Source of the DNA: G965262015 sp965262015
Lineage (GTDB): Bacteria > Spirochaetota > Leptospiria > Turneriellales > CBDBES01
Assembly (NCBI GenBank): GCA_965262015.1
Contig: OZ253494.1
Location: 930,001-994,000, forward strand
DNA: 64,000 nucleotides
Direction: 5' to 3'
How positions within the stretch are numbered: the first letter of the stretch is position 1; the number at the start of each line of letters is the position of its first letter. The notes under the pieces are model-generated. The model did no database searches, was not told the DNA's origin, and saw only the letters and a program-made list of their open reading frames with translations. Both the position numbers and the translations under genes were made by a program. Positions 35,701-45,411 of the stretch are shown here, one piece after another.

Positions 35701-38590
35701 AAAGTTTATCAAACAACCTTTTTATGATATTGAATCCACAACTCAGCAAAAAATTATCTCTTCTTTGTCAGAGCAAGGGAGTCATAAAACTGTAGATACT
35801 CCATTATGGTTTCAGACAATATGGGATAAAAAAGTACAGTTTTTAGATTCAAAATATGATATCTTACCTTTACATCCCATTAGGCCCAATATACTTATTT
35901 TTTCCGTATGTAATAAAAATGAACCTGAAGATACAAGGTATTTATGTATTGCAGTAATAGAGCTACCTTCAGCCACATCATATTATAATATAAAGAAAGC
36001 TTCTTATGCGATCCAACCCGTAGAGCAAGCTTGTATAGACATAGCAAAGACACTCCATATTTATCAAGGAATACAAAAACGTCATAATACCTATGGAGAA
36101 ATCTATGTTTCTAGTAATGAAATAGAAGTAAGCCTACTTCATAAACAGCCAAAACATTTACACTACACAGATATTGTTGCTACGATGCATAACGTTCTCA
36201 ATTATTTTTTTGGTATCCACTGTCAGGATATTACTGTACATCTTCTAAAAAATTCTACACCACTAAAGATACCTTTGCTTCAAGTCTCTTGCAAAGAAAA
36301 GAACGGTAAAATCTTCATGGAATGGGTAGATCAAAACTATGAAACATATAAATGGTTTCCTGAAAAATTATCCACGCAACAAGTAAGATTATATAAGTTG
36401 GGTAAATGGCCCATAGAAAAATGGATAACATTAACTTTTGATTCAAAAAAATACAAAGAGATTCTATTTGATATGTTAGATAAAACCATGTGGACTAATC
36501 CTAAGACTAACCGGCAAGAGATCAAACCCGTAGGCAGTAAAATTTTTCTGGGAAAAGTAAACCGTAGATATGCATGTTTTTATATGAAAGATTCACGTAT
36601 TGCTGGTGGAGCAACAGGTGATTTAGAAGGTTTAAAATACGTAGCCGCCTGCTACCTTGCTACCTTGCTAGGCATACCTTTATATGTATGGAATGATGGT
36701 GCTGGTGCAAATATCAAAGAAGGTGTTGTGACACTAAAACGTGCGGCACAGGGTTTCATGAGTAATGCTCTCATAGGTGCTAGACTACCTCAGGAATACA
36801 TAGCGAAGCTCTTGAAACAACTGCCTGATAAAAGATTAAGAAGCCTCTTAGATATGGTGCAATTAGAAGCAGAGCTTCTTAAACAATTGTATCCAGAGAT
36901 TATACCACATAAACCATTTATAATCGCAGTGGGGACTGGTTCATCTACTGGGTTGGATGTATATGGTTCCAGTCAAGCAGCGATACAAGTTATGTTGGAT
37001 GCCGACCAATCTTATCGTGTGTTGACGGGTGCTAACGTTATTGAAGCCGTCACAGGAGAGAAAATGACCAATTATGAGATTGGTGGTGCTCGTGTAATGG
37101 GTGAATGGACGGGTACAGTTAATTTGATAGCAAATCATAAATTCCAGCTTTTAGAATTTATATACCAGATACAAGAAACTTTGATACCTCAGAAACAACA
37201 AGAGATTCCAGTCAGAAAGAATAACCTAAATACTGATGAGTTACATGCATTTGAAGTAATAAATGAAAAAATTCTAATGAATAATGTGGATGACAACAAG
37301 TGCATACCCCTCAGCCAAAAATATTATAAATCTGGCTCACTATTAGCTGTCTTTGCCCAACTAGCTGGTTATCCAATTTTAGTTATGGGGGCCAGAACTG
37401 ATTTCGGCATACACTCATTTGCTGCGATGACAAAAGCCCAGGAGATGTTATCAATTGCATATAAATTAGGTGCACACCAAATTTTAATTTTTGGTAAAAA
37501 TATGTTACATCGCAATTATACAGAAGATGCTGGTACGTTAAGGGCCAGTATCAATTTATCAAAAACATTGAATGAAAAACAAGGCATACGAATCCATATT
37601 TTGACTCATCCAGATGCATTTTATGAATTATTAACCTATGCCAGTGCTGATATTGTTATCTACATAAACAGAAATAAACAACTACATCAATCATTAAAAA
37701 AAGTTATTCACCAAACTGCAGCCTTTGTGGTAGATTCATATCAAGATGCATTTAATTTAATTGCCAAATTACTCGCCTATCTTAATGATAAAGAAGGTAC
37801 CTTAGTCTCTAAAAAAGATAAAACAGCCTTGAATAAGCCTTCCTTACCCAAAAGCGAAAATCAGCCTTTTGATATTATTTCCTCTGTTATTGAGCAGATA
37901 TTTGATACGAATAGTTTCATTGAATTGTATAAGACAATGAATGATCCAGATCAAGGGCCTTCTCTTATTACTGGATTAGCTCGCATCAATGGTAAAACCG
38001 TTGGTATCTTAGCAGATCAACCAAACATTTTGAGTGGTGCAGCGGATGCATTAGGAACAGATAAATTTAGGATATTTGTTGAATTTTTGGAATTTACAAA
38101 AGTACCTCTGATTATGCTATCTAATTCTCCTGGTTTTCTACCTGGTGCTAAACAAGAGAGATTGCGTATTCAACAAATAGGTGGAGAATCATTAAATGTT
38201 AATGTACTTAGTACAATACCAGTAGTTAGTATTGTACTAAAACAAAACTATGGTGGCCGACTTATTCATGCTTTTTGTAAAGATTTAAGACCTGGGATTA
38301 TTTCTATTGCACTTAGCAAAGCTATCATGAGTGTAATGGGTGCTGAAGCAGCATTTAATTTATTTCATAAGAAAAATTATGTTTCTTTATTGCAAGAGGA
38401 CAAAAAACAAGAAGCAGATAACATGCGACAAAATTATATTCAGAAATATAATGAGCAGGCATATGCTATGAATAATGCTCTCAAGGCAGACATGATTGAC
38501 TTTATAGTTGAAGACCCAGCCCATCTAAGGACAATACTCATTAATGCACTCGATGCATCCGAAAAGCAAGTTAAGGCTCTATTTCAATAA
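32726..38590 (+). CDS. Giant fused biotin-dependent acyl-CoA carboxylase (BC-BCCP-CT)
   Basis: This 1954-residue single chain carries a full biotin-dependent carboxylase. Residues ~35-480 are biotin carboxylase (VLVANRGEIAKR, ATP-grasp NQGGGGKGM near 194, FLEMNTRLQVEHPVT). A linker leads to the biotin carrier segment with AAMKMET, biotinylated Lys678. A ~500-residue middle region is unassigned. From ~1270 comes the carboxyltransferase: the first half with SRIAGGATGDLEG and VWNDGAGANIKEG, the second half with GILADQPNILSG and NSPGFLPGAKQE. The order is that of eukaryote-like acetyl-CoA carboxylases and of long fusions in some bacteria. The substrate (acetyl- or propionyl-CoA) is not certain. 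It follows birA closely. Confidence 0.88.
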   Translation: MHKIIEHQLKELRLLNTQNTMSLHFHISKHNGKLQKVLVANRGEIAKRFFLTLQEEDIPSVAIVADVDIGQSWYSTADEVIYIGDYTNYTNIERLIAAVLLSQANGIYPGYGFLSENIQFVESIEQASKIYKHEIIFMGASATVMKKVGNKLDARRIAKEIGVPVFDGSEDIRSYQQAKDVAKQIGYPVLLKLNQGGGGKGMIIVNDEADLQESIETCKSIGISLYKDDTFYIEKFITRPAHIEVQIFNGIPVGIRKCAVQRNNQKIIEETGETCLSQDIITELNKTASQMARASGYDQNNGAGTVEFLLDTDMQQIGFLEMNTRLQVEHPVTDISLDIDLAKWQVLNFDGRLNEIPLNTIQTQPINHHAIECRIYAEDPSNNYAPSPGQITALDLPSFIGIRCDFGFYIKDHISSHYDPMIGKIIVYANDRQECLKRLKRALSELYIGGITTNIAQLYNIIQHKQFQDGSYNNQLIKQNPEINTTHIDNLPSMYIAIFAALCHRIKHIALSAEACLESNSLYDSMLMLDDIEFYETYDVSITGQTYKIRIIQNTIFDYHIYVYDTYITRFELRSLSPNAFIVRQGLLGYRIKLYHHQQKDSTLSLQVRFPNREVYHAKANVYPSNSSNKQDPPGKKRSPFQSTFVRLAREKPNSKKYVSIGSQVKKDQPIMVIAAMKMETTVYAPVDGKITYLLEEGNLSKLMMGTTDQGLVIGRSIKEDEALFIIDNPKTYKTENDVQDHVKNKQEVQKLYKRHFSSTKSNSLTHLTQANQVIQVNDIHDAHILVDITFAYLKGYFADTDITKRIFQSFSEDIVLTQYTEKDCLVLENKICSLINFYMKIKQIFSHAIAQNEFSYFDELNLYYQSSKKGDNYHFLKIKPILDEILDIYAEHNNATCDSLRSDEGNTLIFLLLQKAFYHCISSVFIIKILIQTLGKLPGIQYHTSTILNQLIKEEEKERDTEIADYARKIFPDLRKDFLFNMSEKYVKAYTKFIKQPFYDIESTTQQKIISSLSEQGSHKTVDTPLWFQTIWDKKVQFLDSKYDILPLHPIRPNILIFSVCNKNEPEDTRYLCIAVIELPSATSYYNIKKASYAIQPVEQACIDIAKTLHIYQGIQKRHNTYGEIYVSSNEIEVSLLHKQPKHLHYTDIVATMHNVLNYFFGIHCQDITVHLLKNSTPLKIPLLQVSCKEKNGKIFMEWVDQNYETYKWFPEKLSTQQVRLYKLGKWPIEKWITLTFDSKKYKEILFDMLDKTMWTNPKTNRQEIKPVGSKIFLGKVNRRYACFYMKDSRIAGGATGDLEGLKYVAACYLATLLGIPLYVWNDGAGANIKEGVVTLKRAAQGFMSNALIGARLPQEYIAKLLKQLPDKRLRSLLDMVQLEAELLKQLYPEIIPHKPFIIAVGTGSSTGLDVYGSSQAAIQVMLDADQSYRVLTGANVIEAVTGEKMTNYEIGGARVMGEWTGTVNLIANHKFQLLEFIYQIQETLIPQKQQEIPVRKNNLNTDELHAFEVINEKILMNNVDDNKCIPLSQKYYKSGSLLAVFAQLAGYPILVMGARTDFGIHSFAAMTKAQEMLSIAYKLGAHQILIFGKNMLHRNYTEDAGTLRASINLSKTLNEKQGIRIHILTHPDAFYELLTYASADIVIYINRNKQLHQSLKKVIHQTAAFVVDSYQDAFNLIAKLLAYLNDKEGTLVSKKDKTALNKPSLPKSENQPFDIISSVIEQIFDTNSFIELYKTMNDPDQGPSLITGLARINGKTVGILADQPNILSGAADALGTDKFRIFVEFLEFTKVPLIMLSNSPGFLPGAKQERLRIQQIGGESLNVNVLSTIPVVSIVLKQNYGGRLIHAFCKDLRPGIISIALSKAIMSVMGAEAAFNLFHKKNYVSLLQEDKKQEADNMRQNYIQKYNEQAYAMNNALKADMIDFIVEDPAHLRTILINALDASEKQVKALFQ

Positions 38591-38614
38591 ATAATTTCAT
38601 ACTAACCTTGTTTT

Positions 38615-40705
38615 ATGACTATGCATCAACCTTTTATTTTTGAACTATATACTGAAGAGATACCTCACAAAGAACAAAAACGTGCTATAGATTTTACTAA
38701 GCAATTTCTAAAGATAGCCTTAGAAAAAGAAAGAATAGATTTCGATTCTCTCGAAGTAAGTGGTACAGCCAGAAGACTTTATTGTTATATCCCTTCTTTA
38801 GCTACTGAACAAAATTCTTTAGAGACAGTTTTAAAAGGCCCTCCTCATACATTGTGTTTTAATACAAATAAACAATTTAGTAAACAATTATTGGGTTTTT
38901 CTCAAAAAGTCCAAATAGCTCCAGAAGACATACAATTTAAAAAGATAGGTAATACCATTTATGCTATCGCATATGTTAAAGAAACTGCTCAACCTCTGGC
39001 AGACGTGTTAGCAAATATCATTCATACAATGATTTTAAAAATTAATTTTATAAAAAAAATGCGATGGCAGACGTCACAGATACAATATGCAAGACCTATT
39101 CTACACTATTTTTGTATGCTTGGCAAAGATGTATTATCTTTCTCTTATCCTAGTGTCTTATGGGAAAATATTCAATCAACATCATTGATTACGATACAAG
39201 ATATCCCTGAAAAAAAAATATCCATTCAAAAAGCCTCAAATTACATAGAATGTTTAAAAGAGCAACATATCATTGTACATGCTGAAGAACGCAAAAAATA
39301 TATTCGTGAATGTTTATTACAAGAAGCAAACAAACAAGATGTGATACTAGAAATTAATGAAAAAGTCTTAGAAGAAGTAAGCTTTTTAGTAGAAAAACCA
39401 CAAATAGTGTGTGCTTCCTTTAAAGAGAGTTATCTACAACTACCAGAAAAACTGATTATTTCTGAAATGGAGATTCATCAACGCTACTTTCCTACAAGAA
39501 ATAAGCATCATCAACTAACAACAAAGTTTTTCATTGTAGCAAACAATACAAACACAGATACAATAACATACGAAAATATACAACATGGTAATGAAAAAGT
39601 CATTAGTGCACGCCTTAATGATGGTTTATTCTTTTTTGAGAAAGATAGAAGGAAAAACTTAGAAACTTATATCGCTTCATTAAATGATATTGTATTTTAT
39701 GAAAACTTTGGAACGCTCTTTGATAAAAAAGAAAGATTAAAAACTCTTGCTACACTATTATGTCAACGGGATTCTCTCAATTATAAGCATACAGACCTCT
39801 TACACCGTGCCTGCGATTTGCTTAAGGCAGATTTAGCAACCCATATGGTATGCGAATTTGAACACTTACAAGGGTACATTGGTTCCATTTATGCAAAAAT
39901 GGATGATGAAAATAATGATATTGTACAAGTTATACAAGAACATTATTTACCAAAATTTCAAGGAGATCATTTACCAAGCACTCAATTATCCATAATATTA
40001 TCCATAGCTGATAAAATAGATAATATCATGGCTGGCTTTGCTTTGGGTAAGACTCCGTCATCATCAACTGACCCCTTGGGCTTACGAAGACAAACATTAG
40101 CGATATTGGATATCTTGATCAAATATAAAATTGATATAGATATGTACCAGTATTTAATACAGATTAGTGACTTATATCCTAAACAAGAAAATCTTGCTCA
40201 GAAAGTTTTACAATTCTTTATAGCTCGTTTACGAACTACATTTGAAAAACATGATTTTCCCAAAAAATGGGTTAATGCTATTCTGCACATAGATAATAAT
40301 CACAATATTTACCATAATTACCTTAAACTAGATGCCTTACGGCATATACAAGATGCCAATGAATTTGATCATGTTATAGAACTCTTTAAAAGGATGTATA
40401 ATATAACCAAGGAATATCCCGATCTATCACCTTCAACTGTCTCTTCTGTTTTGTTTCAACAACAAGAAGAAAAAATATTATATGATATCTTGACTGCTCT
40501 TGTCCAAGCACAAAAAGAAGTAGATCTTAAAGGCTATGCTAATTTTTTAAATATTTTAGTTAATTCTAAAAAACAAATTGATACTTTTTTTGATAATGTT
40601 TTTGTAAATCATGAAAGTATAGAAATTAGGCATAATCGTATAGCATTACTAAAATCATTACTATCTACAATAGAATTTATTTTTGATCTAAAGTCTTTTC
40701 AGTAA
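38615..40705 (+). CDS. glyS: Glycyl-tRNA synthetase beta subunit
   Basis: The 696-residue product is the beta subunit of the alpha2beta2-type GlyRS, which holds the tRNA and carries the HD-like and anticodon-binding domains. The start FELYTEEIPHKEQ (LLxEEIP motif), MRWQTSQIQYARPI, NGDGLFFFEKDRR-like NDGLFFFEKDRRK and GKTPSSSTDPLGLRRQ are diagnostic. The alpha subunit (glyQ) is not next to it. It starts 24 bases after the carboxylase and appears to belong to the same transcription unit. Length is normal. Confidence 0.95.
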   Translation: MTMHQPFIFELYTEEIPHKEQKRAIDFTKQFLKIALEKERIDFDSLEVSGTARRLYCYIPSLATEQNSLETVLKGPPHTLCFNTNKQFSKQLLGFSQKVQIAPEDIQFKKIGNTIYAIAYVKETAQPLADVLANIIHTMILKINFIKKMRWQTSQIQYARPILHYFCMLGKDVLSFSYPSVLWENIQSTSLITIQDIPEKKISIQKASNYIECLKEQHIIVHAEERKKYIRECLLQEANKQDVILEINEKVLEEVSFLVEKPQIVCASFKESYLQLPEKLIISEMEIHQRYFPTRNKHHQLTTKFFIVANNTNTDTITYENIQHGNEKVISARLNDGLFFFEKDRRKNLETYIASLNDIVFYENFGTLFDKKERLKTLATLLCQRDSLNYKHTDLLHRACDLLKADLATHMVCEFEHLQGYIGSIYAKMDDENNDIVQVIQEHYLPKFQGDHLPSTQLSIILSIADKIDNIMAGFALGKTPSSSTDPLGLRRQTLAILDILIKYKIDIDMYQYLIQISDLYPKQENLAQKVLQFFIARLRTTFEKHDFPKKWVNAILHIDNNHNIYHNYLKLDALRHIQDANEFDHVIELFKRMYNITKEYPDLSPSTVSSVLFQQQEEKILYDILTALVQAQKEVDLKGYANFLNILVNSKKQIDTFFDNVFVNHESIEIRHNRIALLKSLLSTIEFIFDLKSFQ

Positions 40706-40758
40706 AAATAGAAAATATTTGTCTAACGGGATCGACAGATAATAACGATGTAACACAG

Positions 40759-41499
40759 ATGGTACGTATTATATTTTTCTCACTACTTGTGTTATGTTAT
40801 ATGACACAAGCACACTCCTTATCCAACACACGACCACTGGATGATGAACAAGCGATTAAGCAGATACACACAAAATTAAAAACAACACCTTACGATCCAT
40901 CTCTATTATTTTTGATGGGTTGGTACATGCAAAAAAAAAATCTTACTAAGCGTGCTGAAGAATATTATTTAAAATGTATTCAAATACAACCAGACCATTC
41001 GCCTGCACTAATTAATCTAGGTAATTTATATAGCCGTGATAATAAATGGGATCAAGCAGAAAAATACTATCTACAAGCCCTACAACACCACCCCAACTCG
41101 TATCAAATACACTATAATGTAGGTGTTTTTTATCTCCAATCAAAAGCCTATGATAAAGCACTATCATCATTTCTTACTACAATCCGTCTTAATACAAAGC
41201 ATAAAAAATCTTATGTAAACATAGCAATGTTATACCTCAAAAAATACAGTGCAACCCATCAAAAAGACTACATTGTCTTAACACAAAATATCTTAGATAA
41301 AGGACTAACGTTGGATAAAACATATCCACACTTCTATTATCATCTAGGTACTCTGTATGAATTGCAATCTATATACCAACTAGCTTTAAAGAACTATCAA
41401 CAGGCTATGCGATACTATTCTAACCAATCTGCTTTTTATAAAAAAGCACAAAAGAAGATCGCCAATATATCTCATTTGCAAGCTACAAGCCAACCATAA
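40759..41499 (+). CDS. Exported TPR-repeat protein
   Basis: A signal peptide (MVRIIFFSLLVLCYMTQAHS) is followed by about five tetratricopeptide repeats: SLLFLMGWYMQKKNLTKRAE, ALINLGNLYSRDNKWDQAEK, QIHYNVGVFYLQSKAYDKAL, then SYVNIAMLYLKK and FYYHLGTLYELQSIYQLALK. TPR proteins scaffold protein-protein contacts; here in the periplasm. No catalytic domain is present. It is the last gene before the defence island and the last plus-strand gene of the biotin-glyS run. Confidence 0.85.
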   Translation: MVRIIFFSLLVLCYMTQAHSLSNTRPLDDEQAIKQIHTKLKTTPYDPSLLFLMGWYMQKKNLTKRAEEYYLKCIQIQPDHSPALINLGNLYSRDNKWDQAEKYYLQALQHHPNSYQIHYNVGVFYLQSKAYDKALSSFLTTIRLNTKHKKSYVNIAMLYLKKYSATHQKDYIVLTQNILDKGLTLDKTYPHFYYHLGTLYELQSIYQLALKNYQQAMRYYSNQSAFYKKAQKKIANISHLQATSQP

Positions 41500-41606
41500 A
41501 ATTAGCTCTAATACTATAGTGTATACAGGTAAAATAACATAATAGAAAAAGCATATTAAATTGGATGGAAACAAACAAAATGACTGTTAAATCATTGCCC
41601 TCTAAT

Positions 41607-41847
41607 TATTTTTTTCTTCAAGATATTTGAGCACACTATTGCTATCTTTTGTTTTCAGTCAAACTATCGGGTTTTGCGTTATTAACTTGATTTTGTTATT
41701 CATAATTTTTATAAACTCTGATTGTAATACATCTTCTATATCTTTATCTAACTGAAAAGAGTAACAACCATATTGATAAGGCACAAAATCGTACCCCCAT
41801 GGGGGTTTGTTATTTGAAATGTTCGTCGGCAATATTTTACAATTCAT
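41607..41847 (-). pseudogene. Truncated small gene coupled to methylase copy 1
   Basis: The 62-codon open part (41659-41847) begins with an ATG overlapping the stop of methylase copy 1 by 4 bases. It contains PPWGYDFVPYQYGCYSFQLD, a segment I associate with N-terminal parts of larger proteins found next to restriction-type genes. After its stop codon a protein-like stretch (SVLKYLEEKNN) continues in another frame. This looks like the 5' piece of a larger partner gene that has been cut down. Exact family not established. Confidence 0.45.
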
Positions 41848-44800
41848 TTTGCATTCTCAATAATTTTTATCTCATCAGCCGTGAGGCGATAAAGTTTGTA
41901 AACCATCTGGTCAATCTGGGTTTCTAAAGTGGTGGTGTCCTGGGCTTGTTGTTTGGCGGTGAGAATTTTATCCACTAACGCTATAAACGGCTGTTGTTCT
42001 GGTTTTGATATTTTTGGGATGGGGATATTAACTAAAGGTTCTTTATCTATTTGGTAGTTATTTCCTTGCATCTTGCCTTTGTAACGCAACCAAAAGGCAA
42101 CTAATTTAGAGTTTAAAAGAGCTGTTAAATATTTAAGGTTGAAGCGGCTGGTTTTTATCACATAGAATGTTGCTGATAAATAACTATCAAAATTTAAATA
42201 AGTAAAAGTAGGTTCAGAAGGGCATTTACGCTGAACAGCAATTTTCTCGCCAATAAAGAATTTCTCTTTTCTTGCCCTATGTAAGCCATAAGGTTTATTG
42301 TCGGACGTAATAATTCCTTGAAATTTATCTAAATGTCTTTTTAAGTTTGGGAATCTATCGAGAGAACCTGCTTTGTTATAACTCGAATCGGTATATATTA
42401 TAAATTTATCATCGCTTTTCTCTGGATAATATTTTTGAAACTTGCTTGTGTCAGGATAGTATCTTTTTAAAAATCTATTTTCCTCTTCGTTTAAATTTAA
42501 CTCCTGTAATTCACTATGATTGACCCCAAAGATACCGTCCCCAACACTAAAAGTAGAATCAAGATTAAGCAACATTTTTTTTGTTACAAAGTCGTAATGA
42601 GGATGAATACCATTAGCCACTTCATTTTCCATTAAATAATCAATATCATTATTCAGAATTGAATTCAAGACGTTATCAATTCTTGGATTATTAAAAGTTA
42701 TTAAAGAATCGTAATAAAGGGAACTATCAAAATCTAATGTGTATTTTTCGCCTAGATCATCATCAACATTAAAAGATAAAAAATCCGAAAGATGTTTTTG
42801 TTTTATTGAATCATCCTTCAGTAAAGAATATTTCAATGGATAACACTTGCGTGGTATTTGTTTTTTTATCAGATAAGTCATGGTTTGTATTCCTGCCGAC
42901 TTAAATACTTTATAATTCCGGAAATCTGTAAATAACTTTATTTCAGTTTCCCTTAACACCTTATTTCTAAAAACAGAAGCCCCAGCACTTGTTGTCCAAT
43001 TATTTTGTGCGATAAAACATTCAATACCTTTTGGCTTTAGTAAATCTAAACTTACGCAAGCAAAACCATACCACAAGTCCATTTTCCCTTGATAGTATTT
43101 TGAGTTTCTAAACCTATTAAATGCTTCTTTGCTCGTGTATTCCTTTATATACGGCGGATTACCAATAACAATATCAAAGCCGTTTTTAACGCCAAATTGC
43201 CATTCGGGATGAAACCAATCAGCTACGGCATTTTGATTATATAAATCCCAATGAACGATTTTTTTCATGCTGGCTACGACACCCTCGGTAATATTTGGGT
43301 TGTTTATTAGTTCGTCCAGTATTTGTTTGCGCAGGGTTTTGTCTTGCTCTCTATATTTGTGTTTGCTGGTTAGGGTATTGGCACTAAAATACTTGTGCCT
43401 GATGTCGGCTAATTGTTTTTGTAGTTCTGTTATACGGGTATCAAATATCCATCTTTGCTCTGGCATCTCGCCCAAAGGCAACAGGCTATTGGCAACAATA
43501 AATTTGGTTTCTAAATTAGGCAGGGCTTTGATGGTGTAATTATCGGCTTTGTCCTGGTTGGGGGTTTGCTCAACGGTTAAGCTGATAAAAAAGCGTAGTT
43601 TGCATATTTGAATGGCGATGGGTTGGATGTCCACGCCATAAATGCAGTTTTCGATTAGCATTAATTTCTTGCCATAAGCGTTATGCTGGTTTTGTTGTGA
43701 AAAAACCTGTTCTATCGCCGCTATGGCACTAGTACGACTGGCTTCATCGGGGATTTGTTGTGCCTTGTCGATTTGCTGTTGTTTGAAGTGGGTGTTTTCT
43801 GTATCCACTTTTTCTAAAATTAGCACCAGCCGTTGTAAAACCCCCATCGGATAAGCACCACTACCCACCGCTGGGTCAAGAATTTTTAGCTTATCTATGG
43901 CGTGGATCAGGGTTATCGTTTGTTGCTTACTCAAAGTGTTGTTTTGCTTGGTGAATTCAGATTCATCAAACAGGGTATTGATCTGCTTGTCTGTTAGATC
44001 TGTATGCTGATAAAAATGCTGCTTCAGGCTTTCATCCACCATGTAATTAACAATTTCTCGTGGGGTATAAAAACTGCCGGTGGCTTTGCGAGCCTGTTGC
44101 CCTGTTTCTGGATTATAACTAGCAAGCAGGTTTTCAAACACCTTGCCCAATAGCTCAGGGTCAAGGGCAACTTCTATGTCTAGAGAGGTGCTTTCTTCAA
44201 CAGTAAATTGGTATTGATTAAATAAATCAATCAAGCCTAAATCATTTTCATCGTTGTTGAAAAAAAGCTGATTGTTAATTTTTAATGGGTTCTTTTTGTG
44301 TTCGGAAAATCCCTCCATCCGTATCATGGCTTTTTCTGGGCGAATATTTACATTCCATTCATCTATCCGTTTTTTGTCATTGGCGTTATTCCTGTCCAGC
44401 TTTCTATCTAAACTTTCAAATAAACCACCATTTAAAAAAGGTGTTTCAGCAAAGGACAATTTCCATTTTCCCTTATTTTTTACTAAAGCATGATAACGAT
44501 AACGGTATTGATTGCCGTAGTCTTTCTTTGTACCTTGAAAATCTTTTTCGTCTCTAAAATCACGTTTATTAATTTCAACATTGAGCGTAGCAAAAAATAG
44601 GTTTTGTAATATCGCTTTATAAAAACTGCTGGGTTGGTTGTAATCAATCAGATTCTGTAAATTCTCTTGGTCAAATAAATCAGGATTGATGAGTTTTTTT
44701 TCTTTAATAAACCATATGAATAATAACCGCATCAACAGGCGAATCAGGCTGGTTTGGATGTGATTTTCCATTTTCTCATCATTTGGGAAAGTAACTTGCT

Positions 44801-45350
44801 TTTGTGCCTTTTTGTACCATCTATAAAGTTTATCGTAAAATTCTTTATTCAATGCTTCAACGGCAAAAGCTTCTTTTAGGTCTTGCAGGGTGGATTGGTT
44901 GTTAAGTTTTTTAAATCTTTCTTCTGCGGTTCTGGTTTTGGTATTCTTGCCAAATAGGTAAGTAAAGCGTTTGCTGGCTGTTTGCTCTTTTTTAATGCCT
45001 TCATCAGAAAAGCTATATTCAATGGCAATAAAACTAAACCGCCATTGCTGGTTATCCACATCAATATAAACCGCTAAGGCACCGTCTTCGATGTGAATTT
45101 GCTTAGCAACTAAATTGCGTAATTGCACACGGTTTCTGTTTAATGGGGTGTTGGGTTTGATATAAATTTCAAAGACGGGAAGTTCTTTATCATCATGGGT
45201 GGTGATTATGCCTAGATGTTGAAAAGATTCAACATCGTTATTTTCTATGTCGTCTATGGCTTGAATAAATTTTTTAAACTGGAATTTATCTGCTATAAAA
45301 TTTAGGTAATTATCTTGATTGTAGGTTTGTTTTAATAGTACTAGGCTCAT
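41844..45350 (-). CDS. Eco57I/TaqI-type adenine methylase, restriction-like, copy 1
   Basis: The 1168-residue protein has a ~400-residue N-terminal part shared with the other copies (unknown fold, possible nuclease), the conserved GKVFENLLASYNPETGQQARKATGSFYTPREIV border, SAM-binding motif I DPAVGSG (Asp492), YGVDIQPIAIQICKLRF, and catalytic motif IV NPPY (from Asn731) of N6-adenine methylases. A TaqI-like specificity domain follows, then a conserved C-terminal helix pair (KPEQQPFIALVDKIL; TQIDQMVYKLYRL). Its target-recognition part is unlike copies 2 and 3. Catalytic motifs are intact. Its upstream neighbour is a HAD gene, not the SNF2 helicase found with copy 2. Confidence 0.85.
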   Translation of the reverse strand: MSLVLLKQTYNQDNYLNFIADKFQFKKFIQAIDDIENNDVESFQHLGIITTHDDKELPVFEIYIKPNTPLNRNRVQLRNLVAKQIHIEDGALAVYIDVDNQQWRFSFIAIEYSFSDEGIKKEQTASKRFTYLFGKNTKTRTAEERFKKLNNQSTLQDLKEAFAVEALNKEFYDKLYRWYKKAQKQVTFPNDEKMENHIQTSLIRLLMRLLFIWFIKEKKLINPDLFDQENLQNLIDYNQPSSFYKAILQNLFFATLNVEINKRDFRDEKDFQGTKKDYGNQYRYRYHALVKNKGKWKLSFAETPFLNGGLFESLDRKLDRNNANDKKRIDEWNVNIRPEKAMIRMEGFSEHKKNPLKINNQLFFNNDENDLGLIDLFNQYQFTVEESTSLDIEVALDPELLGKVFENLLASYNPETGQQARKATGSFYTPREIVNYMVDESLKQHFYQHTDLTDKQINTLFDESEFTKQNNTLSKQQTITLIHAIDKLKILDPAVGSGAYPMGVLQRLVLILEKVDTENTHFKQQQIDKAQQIPDEASRTSAIAAIEQVFSQQNQHNAYGKKLMLIENCIYGVDIQPIAIQICKLRFFISLTVEQTPNQDKADNYTIKALPNLETKFIVANSLLPLGEMPEQRWIFDTRITELQKQLADIRHKYFSANTLTSKHKYREQDKTLRKQILDELINNPNITEGVVASMKKIVHWDLYNQNAVADWFHPEWQFGVKNGFDIVIGNPPYIKEYTSKEAFNRFRNSKYYQGKMDLWYGFACVSLDLLKPKGIECFIAQNNWTTSAGASVFRNKVLRETEIKLFTDFRNYKVFKSAGIQTMTYLIKKQIPRKCYPLKYSLLKDDSIKQKHLSDFLSFNVDDDLGEKYTLDFDSSLYYDSLITFNNPRIDNVLNSILNNDIDYLMENEVANGIHPHYDFVTKKMLLNLDSTFSVGDGIFGVNHSELQELNLNEEENRFLKRYYPDTSKFQKYYPEKSDDKFIIYTDSSYNKAGSLDRFPNLKRHLDKFQGIITSDNKPYGLHRARKEKFFIGEKIAVQRKCPSEPTFTYLNFDSYLSATFYVIKTSRFNLKYLTALLNSKLVAFWLRYKGKMQGNNYQIDKEPLVNIPIPKISKPEQQPFIALVDKILTAKQQAQDTTTLETQIDQMVYKLYRLTADEIKIIENAK

Positions 45351-45411
45351 TATTTGGCTGTGTTTGCTAACGATTTATACAATTGTGAATTTAGGTTTTT
45401 TTAGCTCATTT

